Of a DNA stretch of 64,000 nucleotides, positions 34,501-44,600 are shown piece after piece. The translations under genes were made by a program, and so were the position numbers. Numbering within the stretch: the stretch's first letter is position 1; the number at the start of each line of letters is the position of its first letter. Source of the stretch: Phaseolus vulgaris (lineage: Eukaryota > Streptophyta > Magnoliopsida > Fabales > Fabaceae); NCBI RefSeq assembly GCF_000499845.2, contig NC_023749.2:21215176-21279175 (forward strand), given 5' to 3'. The notes beneath the pieces were generated by a model. The model was not told where the DNA came from. It saw only the letters and a list, made by a program, of their open reading frames with translations, and did not search any database.

Positions 34501-36904
34501 CTTGGCAGCTCTGTCCCGGTTTATGTCCGCTGGAGGGGAGAAGGGTCACCCATACTTCCAGTGTCTGAAACGCAACAGCAGATTTCTCTGGACACAGGAG
34601 TGCGAGGAGGCTTTCATCAAGTTAAAGGGGTACCTGGCGAGCCCACCAGTCTTGAGAAAACCCCAGGTAGGCATCCCTCTTCGCCTATATTTTGCTGTGA
34701 CGGAGAGAGCAGTCAGCTCAGTCCTGGTGCAAGAGCAGGACCAGGCCCAGAGGCCTGTTTATTTCGTGAGTAAAGTGCTGCAAGGCCCTGAAGCAAGATA
34801 CCAAGCCCTCGAGAAGGCTGCTCTGGCAGTGGTGTTTTCAGCCAGAAGACTCAGGCATTACTTCCACAGCTTCACAGTGGTGGTAATGACTGATCTGCCA
34901 ATCCAGAACGTATTGAAGAAACCTGACGTAGCAGGCAGGATGGTCAAATGGGCAGTAGAATTGTCAGAATTTGATATTCAGTACGAGCCCCGAGGACCGA
35001 TCAAGGGACAGGTGTTCGCGGACTTTGTAGTCGAGCTATCATCAAACGCGACACCTGCAGAAGGGCTAGATTTCCGATGGGTGTTATCGGTGGATGGCTC
35101 CTCTAATCAGCAGGGAAGCGGCGCTGGAGTCATCCTGGAAGGACCAAATGGGGTACTGATCGAGCAGTCCCTCCGTTTTGCCTTCAAAGCTAGCAACAAT
35201 CAGGCGGAGTATGAGGCCCTGATCGCAGGTATGTTGCTAGCAAGAGAAATGGGAGCAAGAAATCTGCTGGCCAAGAGCGATTCGTTACTGGTCACCGGGC
35301 AGGTTACGGGGGAGTTCCAAGCAAAGGATCCCCAGATGGCAGCCTACCTGGAGTATGTGCAGCTCCTGAAGACGTCCTTCGCCGAGTTTGAGTTAGTGCA
35401 TGTGCCAAGAGAGCAAAATGCCCGAGCAGACCTGCTTGCTAAGCTGGCCAGCTCAGGCAAAGGGGGGAAGCAGAGGACCGTCATTCAGGAGACCCTGAAG
35501 GTGCCGCGCGCATTGGTATCAGACAACCAGGTGCTTCACGTATACATGTCAATGGAGCGTCTAGCGATCGGTCATCGGTCGTTGACTCAAGAAACGCTAA
35601 GAGCACCGAGGGTGAGATCGCGGCCCTCAAAGACATATGAGTTGATGGAGGTCCATGCGGAGAAGGAACCCGACACCTGGATGACGCCGTACCAGCTATA
35701 CTTAGAAGATGGTGTACTCCCGCTCGATCTAGCAGAGGCAAAAAGAATAAAGAGGGGTTCAAGTAAGTTTACTCTTATAGATGGAAGCCTATTTAGATTT
35801 GGATTCTCTCACCCTGTGCAGATCTGTGTACACGGCGAGCAATGCACCAGGCTCATGTCAGAGCTGCACGAGGGGGTGTGTGGAAGCCACGTAGGTGGTC
35901 GCACTTTGGCAAGTAGAGTACTCCGCGCAGGGTACTACTGGCCAAAGCTGAAAGAAGATTGCATAAGGTTTGCTCAGCGATGCAAACAGTGTCAACTGCA
36001 TGCAGACTGGCACAAGGCACCCCCTGAGGAGTTGAGGTCCATCCATAGCCCGTGGCCATTCCATACATGGGGGATTGACATCTTAGGACCCTTTCCCCTG
36101 GCGACAAGGCAGATGAAGTTCCTCATCGTGGCCATCGAGTATTTCACCAAGTGGGTGGAGGCAGAGCCAGTCGCACACATCACCGCACAGAAAGTTGAAC
36201 ACTTCGTCTGGAAGAACATTGTTTGCCGCTTCGGAATACCCAAGAGGCTGGTTTCCGACAATGGCACCCAGTTCACAAGTCATCAGCTGAGGAAGATGTG
36301 TGAAGAGTTAAAGATACAACAGGTCTTCGCATCAGTGGAGCACCCACAAACTAATGGGCAGGTGGAGTCAGCAAACTGAGTGTTGCTCAGGGGGCTGAAG
36401 CGAAGACTAGACAAGGCCAAAGGAGGCTGGGCAGAGGAGGTCCCCAGAATTGTATGGTCTTATCACACCACCCCACAGTCCAGCACCCATGAGACACCCT
36501 TCAGCCTTGTCTATGGGACAGACGCCATGATTCCTGTGGAGATACAGGAGAGCTCCCCCAGATTCTTGAACTTCGTTGCTGAAGAGTCCAATGAAGAGCG
36601 TAAGGTGAATTTGGATCTGCTGGACGAAGTGCGAGAAGAGGCCAGAGTCAGTGCTGAAGCTGTGAAGAGAAGAGTAGAGCGGAGGCACAACTCTAAAGTG
36701 AGGCCCAGGCACTTCTAGGAAGGTGATCTGGTGATGAGAAAGGCGCATCAGAATGACATGCAGAACAAGTTATCCCCAAAGTGGACAGGCCCGTACAGAG
36801 TGGTGGAGACATTGGAGAACGGAGCCTATCGCCTAGAGACTTTGGAGGGAGGAGCAATCCCCAGAACGTGGAACGCCACCCATTTAAAATTTTATTTCAG
36901 TTAA
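31508..36904 (+). pseudogene. gag-pol of element B, four in-frame stops
   Basis: One frame of 1,799 codons from ATG 31508 (MPRNRQPSPAP, only 77 bases after the primer-binding site) to TAA 36902-36904. Gag core near 31880-32110; protease DQGSS at residue 499; RT with YVDDM at residue 914; RNase H; archaeal-type RNase H (SVDGSSNQQGSGAG near 35090); integrase zinc site, WGID, SDNGTQF, NGQVESAN and a C-terminal TGPY segment. Stops: TAG 31598-31600 (codon 31), TAG 33494-33496, TGA 36377-36379 just after the third catalytic integrase residue, TAG 36716-36718. The first and third sit at CAG and CGA positions, consistent with C-to-T decay. No indel has broken the frame. Confidence 0.93.
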
Positions 36905-36973
36905 AGTTGTACAGTAATGGCGTTCTCGCGCCAAAAGATACATGCTTTGTATGTGGTGGAAACAGTTGAACAG

Positions 36974-37026
36974 ACAAGGGGGCACTCTTTTCCCTGAGGA
37001 GGGTTTTTAACGAGGCCACCCAATTA
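36974..37026 (+). other. conserved post-pol G-rich segment of element B
   Basis: AAGGGGGCACTC, pyrimidines, CCCTGAGGAGGG, then GAGGCCACCCA, 70 bases after the pol stop. Confidence 0.75.
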
Positions 37027-37074
37027 AAGAAAAATTTCCAGCATATCAAGTGTGCTCAAGTATTAAATTAAAAT

Positions 37075-37440
37075 CCTCCTTGCCCAGGTGCAAGTGTAGG
37101 TGATTGGTTAGGCCCTACTTGCCCTAGGCGCAAGTACTGGCACCGATCTAAGTCTTCCTCACCCCAGGTGTGAGCGCAAGCAGTTAAAGGTTTGAAAAGC
37201 CAGGGGTGCTAGTAAGACCAAGGGAGGGAAAGGAAAGGTTTTGACAAAACATCCTTACCCACTTGGCATACACCAATGTTGGCCCAGTAAGACTCTTAGT
37301 CCGAAACCCTTCTCACCCCAGGAGTGAGGCAGGGAATGAGCGACTCAACCCGCCAAAGGGTGATGACCTTGGGGAAAGTAAGAGGGGTTAGCGAGAAACA
37401 CTTTTCTTTCCCCAAGACGAGGCATCACCTTGAGCGATCG
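37075..37440 (+). repeat. hairpin units of element B
   Basis: Small inverted repeats with the plan seen in element A but different sequence: CTTGC-CCAGGT-GCAAG (37079-37094), ACTTGC-CCTAGGC-GCAAGT (37117-37135), CTCAC-CCCAGGT-GTGAG (37158-37174) and CTCAC-CCCAGGA-GTGAG (37312-37328). CCTY precedes and AGG follows the first and last. A longer inverted pair CTTGGGGAAAG / CTTTCCCCAAG lies near 37370 and 37406. Confidence 0.7.
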
Positions 37441-37599
37441 ATGTCAAAGTCCTTTATGCACTTAGCGCTAGAGCGACAGAGAAAGCTAAGTAAAGACTAA
37501 AGAACGATCACTGATGAGTCGTCAGTAATTGGCTAGGGGTGCGAAGCAGCGCACGAGGACTGTTAAACACCAAGCTGAGGGAATAGTCAGTCGTGATCA

Positions 37600-37860
37600 A
37601 GTAGAAGCAAAAGAATAAGAGAAGCAGATCGCGCTAAGCCTAAGCTGGTTAACACTTAGTCGTGGCAAAGTGAAAGAGAAGCTCAAGATCGCGCTAAGCC
37701 TAAGCTGGTTAACACTTAGTCGTGCGCAAAGTGAAAGACGAAGCTCAAGATCGCGCTAAGCCTAAGTTGGTTAACACTTAGTGTGTGCGAAAGGAAAGGT
37801 AAGGCCCAAGATCTCGCTGAACCTAAGCTAGCTAGTCGCGCACATAAAGATAAGTGAAGT
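37600..37860 (+). repeat. 61-bp tandem repeat in element B
   Basis: About 3.5 copies of a unit containing GATCGCGCTAAGCCTAAG and GTTAACACTTAG, at about 61-bp spacing (near 37627, 37688, 37749, 37810). The last copy is diverged. CTAAG and CTTAG in each unit can pair. It lies between pol and the antisense gene. Confidence 0.75.
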
Positions 37861-37990
37861 TCAAAGAAAATACAAGGAAGAAACTTATGCAAGAAAGAAG
37901 CGTTGAGATTTGTATTCACAGTCAAGTCTTATACAATTTGGAGCAGTAAGAAAATTTGTGCAGAAGTTAAATTTACAGAGAAGAGAAAGA

Positions 37991-40152
37991 TTAAGGGGCA
38001 GGAGGGATGAGCTTTCCATCTACCACTTCATGATAGATGCTGAACTGCGAGAGGTCCAGGTCGGGAGAACGCATCTGATTTGCTCGAGTGCTAGCTCGAA
38101 TCCGTCAGTAAGGGCATCAGCACCCACATTCATCAAATCAGCATTCTCCGCCTCCAGTTTCTGCTTTGAGGCCTCCGCAGCATCTCTCTCAGTGGTACGG
38201 TAGCAAGGGAGGAGGCAGCTTCAGACAGTTTGCCCACCACCTCCTCGATCTTTCTCCCCAGCAGCAGCTGCTTCTTTGGTGGACTCAGCTCCCCCACTAT
38301 TGAGAATTCAGTTGGCGTAGGGAGGAGGACTCGGCCGAAGCTCTACCACCGTGAGTCCAAAGACTAACAGCTGCCCCATCAAGATCTCGTCTTGATGGTC
38401 TCTTGGACCTGCGCTAGGTACTCCCTCCTAGCTTTCTCCACCATGCCCGCATCAGTCCACGGATCCTTGGCAGTTTCGAAGTCACTTCGCAGTGACTCCT
38501 TGTCGTGCTCAAGTCCTTCACCCTCTTCTCCAGGGCTATTTGCTTGCGATGCTGGGTGGAAATTCTAGAGAGAGCACACCTGCTTGCCAGGTGCATTCAA
38601 CCTCATCACCATCCACTCGACAGCTCTCGGTTGCTTATGAGTTGTCGAACCAGGGTGATGACCCTGCTGAAATTTCGTGGTTGGCCCCAGAAGTGCTTGG
38701 GCGCGAGCTGGACCCCCACTTCAGCAGGCAGTGGGGATTGGCAGTGGTGGTGGTGGACCCCCCGGCAGGATGAGCGGTGGACCAGGTGATTGGCCTGCTG
38801 GGGGGGAAGATGGCAGTTGGGTAGTTGGAGGCAACTGCTGGCCTGGAGAAGGAAGTTGGAGGGCTCTGGGCAGTTTGAGCACAGGGAGGGGGGAAGACCC
38901 TTCCTCTACTTCCACTACCTCGATCTCTCCAGGCTGGAGAGACGAAGCCCCCTCAACTGCTGCTTCTTCCTCTGGCGGTGTAAAGAGGAGAGCCTGAGCT
39001 CTCCTCTTCAGTTGAAGCAGCAGCAGCAGCAGCAAGTGAAGGGAAGCCTTCACCAGCCTCTTCCTTTTTTCCCTTGCTCGGGGCCTTCAGCTGGCGCGAC
39101 CGAGAGTGGAGGGGCCGCGATGGGCTCAGTTGTAGAAGAGAGGACCAGTGCCCTTGGTTCCCCGACGCTTGGCAAGCTCCAGCAGGGCCAGCTTCCTGTC
39201 TTTCCCCGTCATTGAGTCTGCATAGACGAGAAAGGGAGGGGTTAGTTGCCAAGGTATGCAAGTAAGGTCAAAAGCACATAAAACATGCATGAGAAGGGCA
39301 GTATCCTAAGAAGTGCAAAAAGAGCTACCTATATATTTTTTCAGAGCCACCACATCAACTCATCTTTGATGAGACGGCGAATTGTACTTGGCCCCCAGGA
39401 GCAGCCCGCACAGCTCGCGCTCGTAGGGGGCCATAGCTTCGAGGTCCCTGGATTTCTTGAATTCAACTCCAGGAACCCAGTAGAGGGGGTATCCCTCGAG
39501 CAAACTTGGACTTTGAGGGGTAGCAGATATCATGTAGAATCTGCCCTTCCAATCTTTGAAGGATTGCTGGTACAGGCCCAGGAGCACCCGTCCAGCAACC
39601 CCGTTCAGGCTGACCCAGGACCTGTCCCCAGGGTTCTGCGCTTCGAAGAGGTAGAGGAACACGTCCACGGAGGCGTTGAGCCCGAAATGACTGCAGAGGA
39701 TTTGAAATGCCCGGATGAAGGCCCAGGCATTTGGATGGAGTTGACAGGGCGCGACGTTTACTCCATCATCAGCTCCTTTTCGAAGAAGGTGAAAGGGAGC
39801 GCAGCTTCAACCTCTTGAAGATAGCGGAGTAGATGAAGACAAGGGCACCCATTGGTGGCCCTGTCATCCGCGCAGATGGCATCCCTCGAGGAGGGATGCG
39901 AATTTGAATTTGAATCATTCTCCCTGTCGACGGAGCAGGAAGGCTCATCAGGATTGGACTCAGCAGGGACTTGAGATGGCCCTGAGGCAGTAGAGTGGAG
40001 GTTTCAGCGAGCAATGCCAGGGGAGCCCATTCGTAGACCCTAGCTTGTCGTGGTAGGAGGTAGCCACAGGCGGTGGTGGAGCTGGCGCACTCGCGGAAGG
40101 CTGTGCACCAGAAGAAGAGGCAATGACGCGCAGTTTGTTTCAAGCGAGCCAT
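37991..40152 (-). pseudogene. decayed antisense gene of element B
   Basis: Starts at ATG 40152 (MARLKQTARH) and ends at TAA 37993-37991 (VVDGKLIPPAP). The stretch at 39668-39360 keeps the transposon-domain block (DVFLYLFEAQNPGDRSWVSL, FKDWKGRF) of the A-family gene. The middle (38700-39260) is Pro/Ser-rich and the 3' part (38000-38550) matches the coiled-coil C-terminus (FPDLDL block). Several frame changes and stops break it. A splice acceptor lies just before the ATG (intron about 40162-40426, donor AAAG/GTATGG), in the same place as in the A elements. Ancestral function unknown. Confidence 0.75.
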
Positions 40153-40264
40153 CGGAGATAGCTGCAAATGGAGGAAAAACGAAAGGTCAGAATGAATGGG
40201 AGAAGAAGGAATGATGATTGTTTCGGTGAAAACAGAAAAGGGAAAGGAGAAGGAGATGCCCAAG

Positions 40265-40292
40265 TGAAAAGAAGAAGAAGAAGAAGAAGAAG
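40265..40292 (+). repeat. (GAA)n microsatellite
   Basis: About nine GAA/AGA triplets in the 5'-UTR intron region of the antisense gene of element B. A simple repeat. Confidence 0.85.
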
Positions 40293-40742
40293 CCAGAACG
40301 AGGGCATGAAAAAACCCTAGCGCGGGTTCGAGAGAGGGAAATAGAGAGATGAATGCATGATAACCAGAATGATAAATGCAATCGGTAAATATGACCAAAG
40401 GGGGCCAGGAAGAAGAAAAACCATACCTTTGGATGATCGCAAGAGATTGGGAAGCAGAGAATTTGAAGAAAGATGGGTGCGCAGAGGAGAAGTTCGCAGA
40501 GAGTCTGGGAGTCGAATGAAGAAGATGAAGGAACAGTGAAAGGGCGCGCCAATTTGAATAAGAGAAGCGCTAGCGACGCACAACGCTGGCCGTTGATGGG
40601 GCCACGTGTCGCGAGATTAAGAGAGGGAGTCCAAACGTTAAAGAAGCAGCACGTGAGGTGGCACGTGAGGCGGCCCCACTTGCCACGTGGACTGAGGGCA
40701 CGACCACTTAGTCTCTTCGCTGAGAACGAGTTCTCGACTCGA

Positions 40743-40756
40743 GACTGGGGGGCTTG
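40743..40756 (+). promoter_or_regulatory. polypurine tract of element B
   Basis: GACTGGGGGGCTTG directly before the 3' LTR, identical to the tract of element A(+). Confidence 0.85.
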
Positions 40757-41690
40757 TGATCCGATCGGTCATCGGTAGTCGATGACGTCAGCATCAGAGA
40801 ACCACGTGGACCACTCGCAGGGTGACACGTGGACCAGGTGGCAAAGAGGTCAGGGGGAGGATCGCCAAGAAAGGTGATCGGTGGTCAGTAACCAAGTGAC
40901 CACCAACAGATCAGGCGGCAGAGAGGTCGGGGGACAGATCATCCAGAATGGTGATCGGTGGTCAGTAGCCAAGTGACCACCAACAGACCAGTTCTCAGAC
41001 TAACGCCTGAAGGCAGAACGCGAGAAACAGATAAACACTGATCAGTCATCGGGGTAGTGTCATCGGGGTCTCGTGTTACACGCAGTTAAACTGGGAATGA
41101 GGTTCCCAGCGAGAGCGTTACGCATGGATCTCGCATGAGCACACCTCAGGGAATCATGCACAAGAGTGGCCTGAGGGAACTAGTAAACCAGTCAGTGGTT
41201 GATGGTTCCCTCAACCCATTACGTGCATGGCATCGTGAAGGGTAAGTTGTATACGCAGGGAGCAACGTTTGGTGAGTGTGCCTAGACCAGCCACACCCGA
41301 CGTTCTCCCAAGAGTATGCGATCTGCCCAGATAAGAGAAACATCCTAAGTTACTCCGCAAGGGCGTAACTTAGGCACACAAAGAGAAGCGCTAGAGCCCT
41401 TCCAGTAAGTGACACGTGTGTGGTTAGATGAGAGTGAGGAGGGACGAAAAACAGAGTGCAAGAGTTCTCACACACACGCTACTAGTTTTCTAGTCTTTGG
41501 TGGTTCTGTGGACTAACTTGATCGTCGGAGTGCAAACGGCCGCTAGAGGCGCCGTCTGTGTGTTTTGCAGGTCACGTTTGGAGAAGCAAGAGAAGGTTCT
41601 GAGGGTGATTCTGCAGAAGACGCAGTCGCGTAGACAGGGCAGAGAGTGCTACGAAGCGATTCCTCCACGTTCGAGTTGCCGGCAGGATCA
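40757..41690 (+). repeat. 3' LTR of element B
   Basis: 934 bp. Relative to the 5' LTR it lacks the 264 bases equivalent to 30884-31147 (joined at a TG microhomology) and has a short duplication (GTCATCGGGGT) near 41045-41070. U5 motif at 41511-41570. The satellite begins at the very next base. Confidence 0.93.
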
Positions 41691-44600
41691 GTGATAGACA
41701 TTGGTTTTCAAGAAATTAGCATGAAAAGAATAGAAACTATTTTTTTTTGGTAGTTGCATGCATTTATTATATATATTTCATAGATAAGTCTCTACAGTAG
41801 TGATAGATATTGGTTTTCAAGAAATTAGCATGAAGAAAAAACTTGAAACTAGTTTTTTTGTGGTAGTTGCATGAATTTATTGTATGAGTCTCTATGGTAG
41901 TGATAGACATTGTTTTTCAAAAAATTAGCATGAAAAGACTTGAAACTAGTTTTTTTGTGGTAGTTGCATGAATTTATTATATGAGTCTCCATGGTAGTGA
42001 TAGACATTGGTTTTCAAGAAATTAGCATGAGTAGACTTGAAACTAGTTTTTTTTGTGGTAGTTGCATGCATTTATTGTATATATTTGATTGATGAGTGTC
42101 TACAGTAGTGATAGGTATTGGTTTTCAAGAAATTGGCATGAAATGAGATGAAACTAGTTTTTTGTGGTAATTGCATGAATTTATAGTATATATTCGATAA
42201 ATGAGTCTATATAGTAGTGATAGATATTGGTTTTCAAGAAATTAGCATGAAAATACTTGAAACTAGGTTTTTTGTGGTAGTTGCATAAATATATTGTATA
42301 TATTTGACACATGTGTCTTTAGATAGTTTATAATAGTGATAGACATTGATTTACAAGAAATTACCATGAAAAGACTCGAACCTAGTTTTTTTTATGTAGC
42401 TGCATGAATTTATTGTATAAATTTGATAGATGAGTCTCACTAGTAGTGGTAAAAATTGGTTTTCAAGTAATTAGGAAGAAAAGAGTTGAAACTAGTTTTT
42501 TATTGGTAGTTGCATGAATTTATTGATATATTTCATTGATGACTCTCTACAGTAGTGATAGACATTGGTTTTCAAGAAATTAGCATGAAAAGAATTGAAA
42601 CTCATTTTTTTGTGGTAGTTGCATGAATTTATTGTATATATTTGATAGATGAGTCTCTACAGTAGTGATAGATATTGGTTTTCAAGAAATTAGCATGAAG
42701 AAAAGACTTGAAACTAGTTTTTTTTGTGGTAGTTGCATGAATTTATTGTATGAGTCTCTATGGTAGTGATAGACATTGGTTTTCAAGAAATTAGTATGAA
42801 AAGAATTGAAACTAGTTTTTTTTGTGGTAGTTGCATGCATTTATTGTATATATTTGATAGATGAGTCTCTATGGTAGTGATAGACATTAGTTTTCAAGAA
42901 ATTAGCATGAAAAGACTTGAAACTAGTTTTTTGTTGTGTAGTTGCATGAATTTATAGTATATATTCGATAGATGAGTCTCTATAGTAGTGATAGATATTG
43001 GTTTTCAAGAAATTAGCATGAAATGAGATGAAACTAGTTTTTTTGTGGTAGTTGCATGAATTTATAGTATATATTCGATAGATGAATCTATATAGTAGTG
43101 ATAGATATTGGTTTTGAAGAAATTAGCATGAAAATACTTGAAACTAGGTTTTTTGTGGTAGTTGCATGAATATATTGTATATATTTGACAAATGTGTCGT
43201 TCGATAGTTTATAATAGTGATAGACATTGATTTACAAGCAATTACCATGAAAAGACTCGAAACTAGTTTTTTTTATGTAGTTGCATGAATTTATTGTATA
43301 AATTTGATAGATGAGTCTCGCTAGTAGTGGTAAACATTGGTTTTCAAGTAATTAGGAAGAAAAGACTTGAAACTAGTTTTTTGTTGTGTAGTTGCATGAA
43401 TTTATAGTATATATTCGATAGATGAGTCTTTATAGTAGTGATAGATATTGGTTTTCAAGAAATTAGCATGAAATGAGATGAAACTAGTTTTTTTGTGGTA
43501 GTTGCATGAATTTATAGTATATATTCGATAGATGAATCTATATAGTAGTGATAGATATTGGTTTTGAAGAAATTAGCATGAAAATTCTTGAAACTAGGTT
43601 TTTTGTGGTAGTTGCATGAATATATTGTATATATTTGACAAATGTGTCGTTAGATAGTTTATAATAGTGATAGACATTGATTTACAAGCAATTACCATGA
43701 AAAGACTCGAAACTAGTTTTTTTTATGTAGTTGCATGAATTTATTGTATAAATTTGATAGATGAGTCTCACTAGTAGTGGTAAACATTGGTTTTCAAGTA
43801 ATTAGGAAGAAAAGAGTTGAAACTAGTTTTTTATTGGTAGTTGCATGAATTTATTGATATATTTCATAGATGACTCTCTACAGTAGTGATAGACATTGGT
43901 TTTCAAGAAATTAGCATGAAAATAATTGAAACTAGTTTTTTTGTGGTAGTTGAATGAATTTATTGTATATATTTGATAGATGAGTCTCTACAGTAGTGAT
44001 AGATATTGGTTTTCAAGAAATTAGCATGAAGAAAAGACTTCAAACTAGTTTTTTTTGTGGTAGTTGCATGAATTTATAGTATGAGTCTCCATCGTAGTGA
44101 TAGACATTGGTTTTCAAGAAATTAGCATGAAAAGAATTGAAACTAGTTTTTTTGTGGTAGTTGCATGCATTTATTGTATATATTTGATAGATGAGTCTCT
44201 ACAGTAGTGATAGATATTGGTTTTCAAGAAATTAGCATGAAGAAAAGATTTTAAACTAGTTTTTGTGTGGTACTTGCATGAATTTAATGTATGAGTCTCT
44301 ATGGTAGTGATAGACATTGGTTTTCAAGAAATTAGCATGAAACTACTTTTTTGTGCTAGTTGCATGAATTTATTGTATGAGTGTCCATGGTAGTGATAGA
44401 CATTGGTTTTCAAGAAATTAGCATGAAAAGGCTTGAAACTAGTTTTTTTTGTGGTAGTTGCATGCATTTATTGTATATATTTGATAGATGAGTCTCTACA
44501 GTAGTGATAGATATTGGTTTTCAAGAAATTAGCATGAAATGAGATGAAACTAGTTTTTTTGTGGTAGTTGCATGAATTTATAGTATTTATTCGATAGATG

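Larger units (their letters stand above)
30224..41690 (+). mobile_element. Ty3/gypsy Tat element B, full structure, no target duplication
   Basis: Both LTRs have exact ends (TGATCC...GGATCA). Inside are primer-binding site, gag-pol with four in-frame stops and no frameshift, post-pol segment, hairpin and tandem repeats, a decayed antisense gene and polypurine tract. The left flank ends ATATA and the right flank begins GTGAT, so there is no duplication. The LTRs are also unlike each other: roughly 8% divergent over the first 270 bases by hand count and different by a 264-bp deletion. This suggests the two halves come from different insertions. Confidence 0.92.

Noticed and set aside
38492..39265. 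Plus-strand open frames of 90-140 codons in the 3' part of element B
   Set aside because: They are mirrors of the decayed minus-strand antisense gene, whose matches to the A-family protein are on the other strand.
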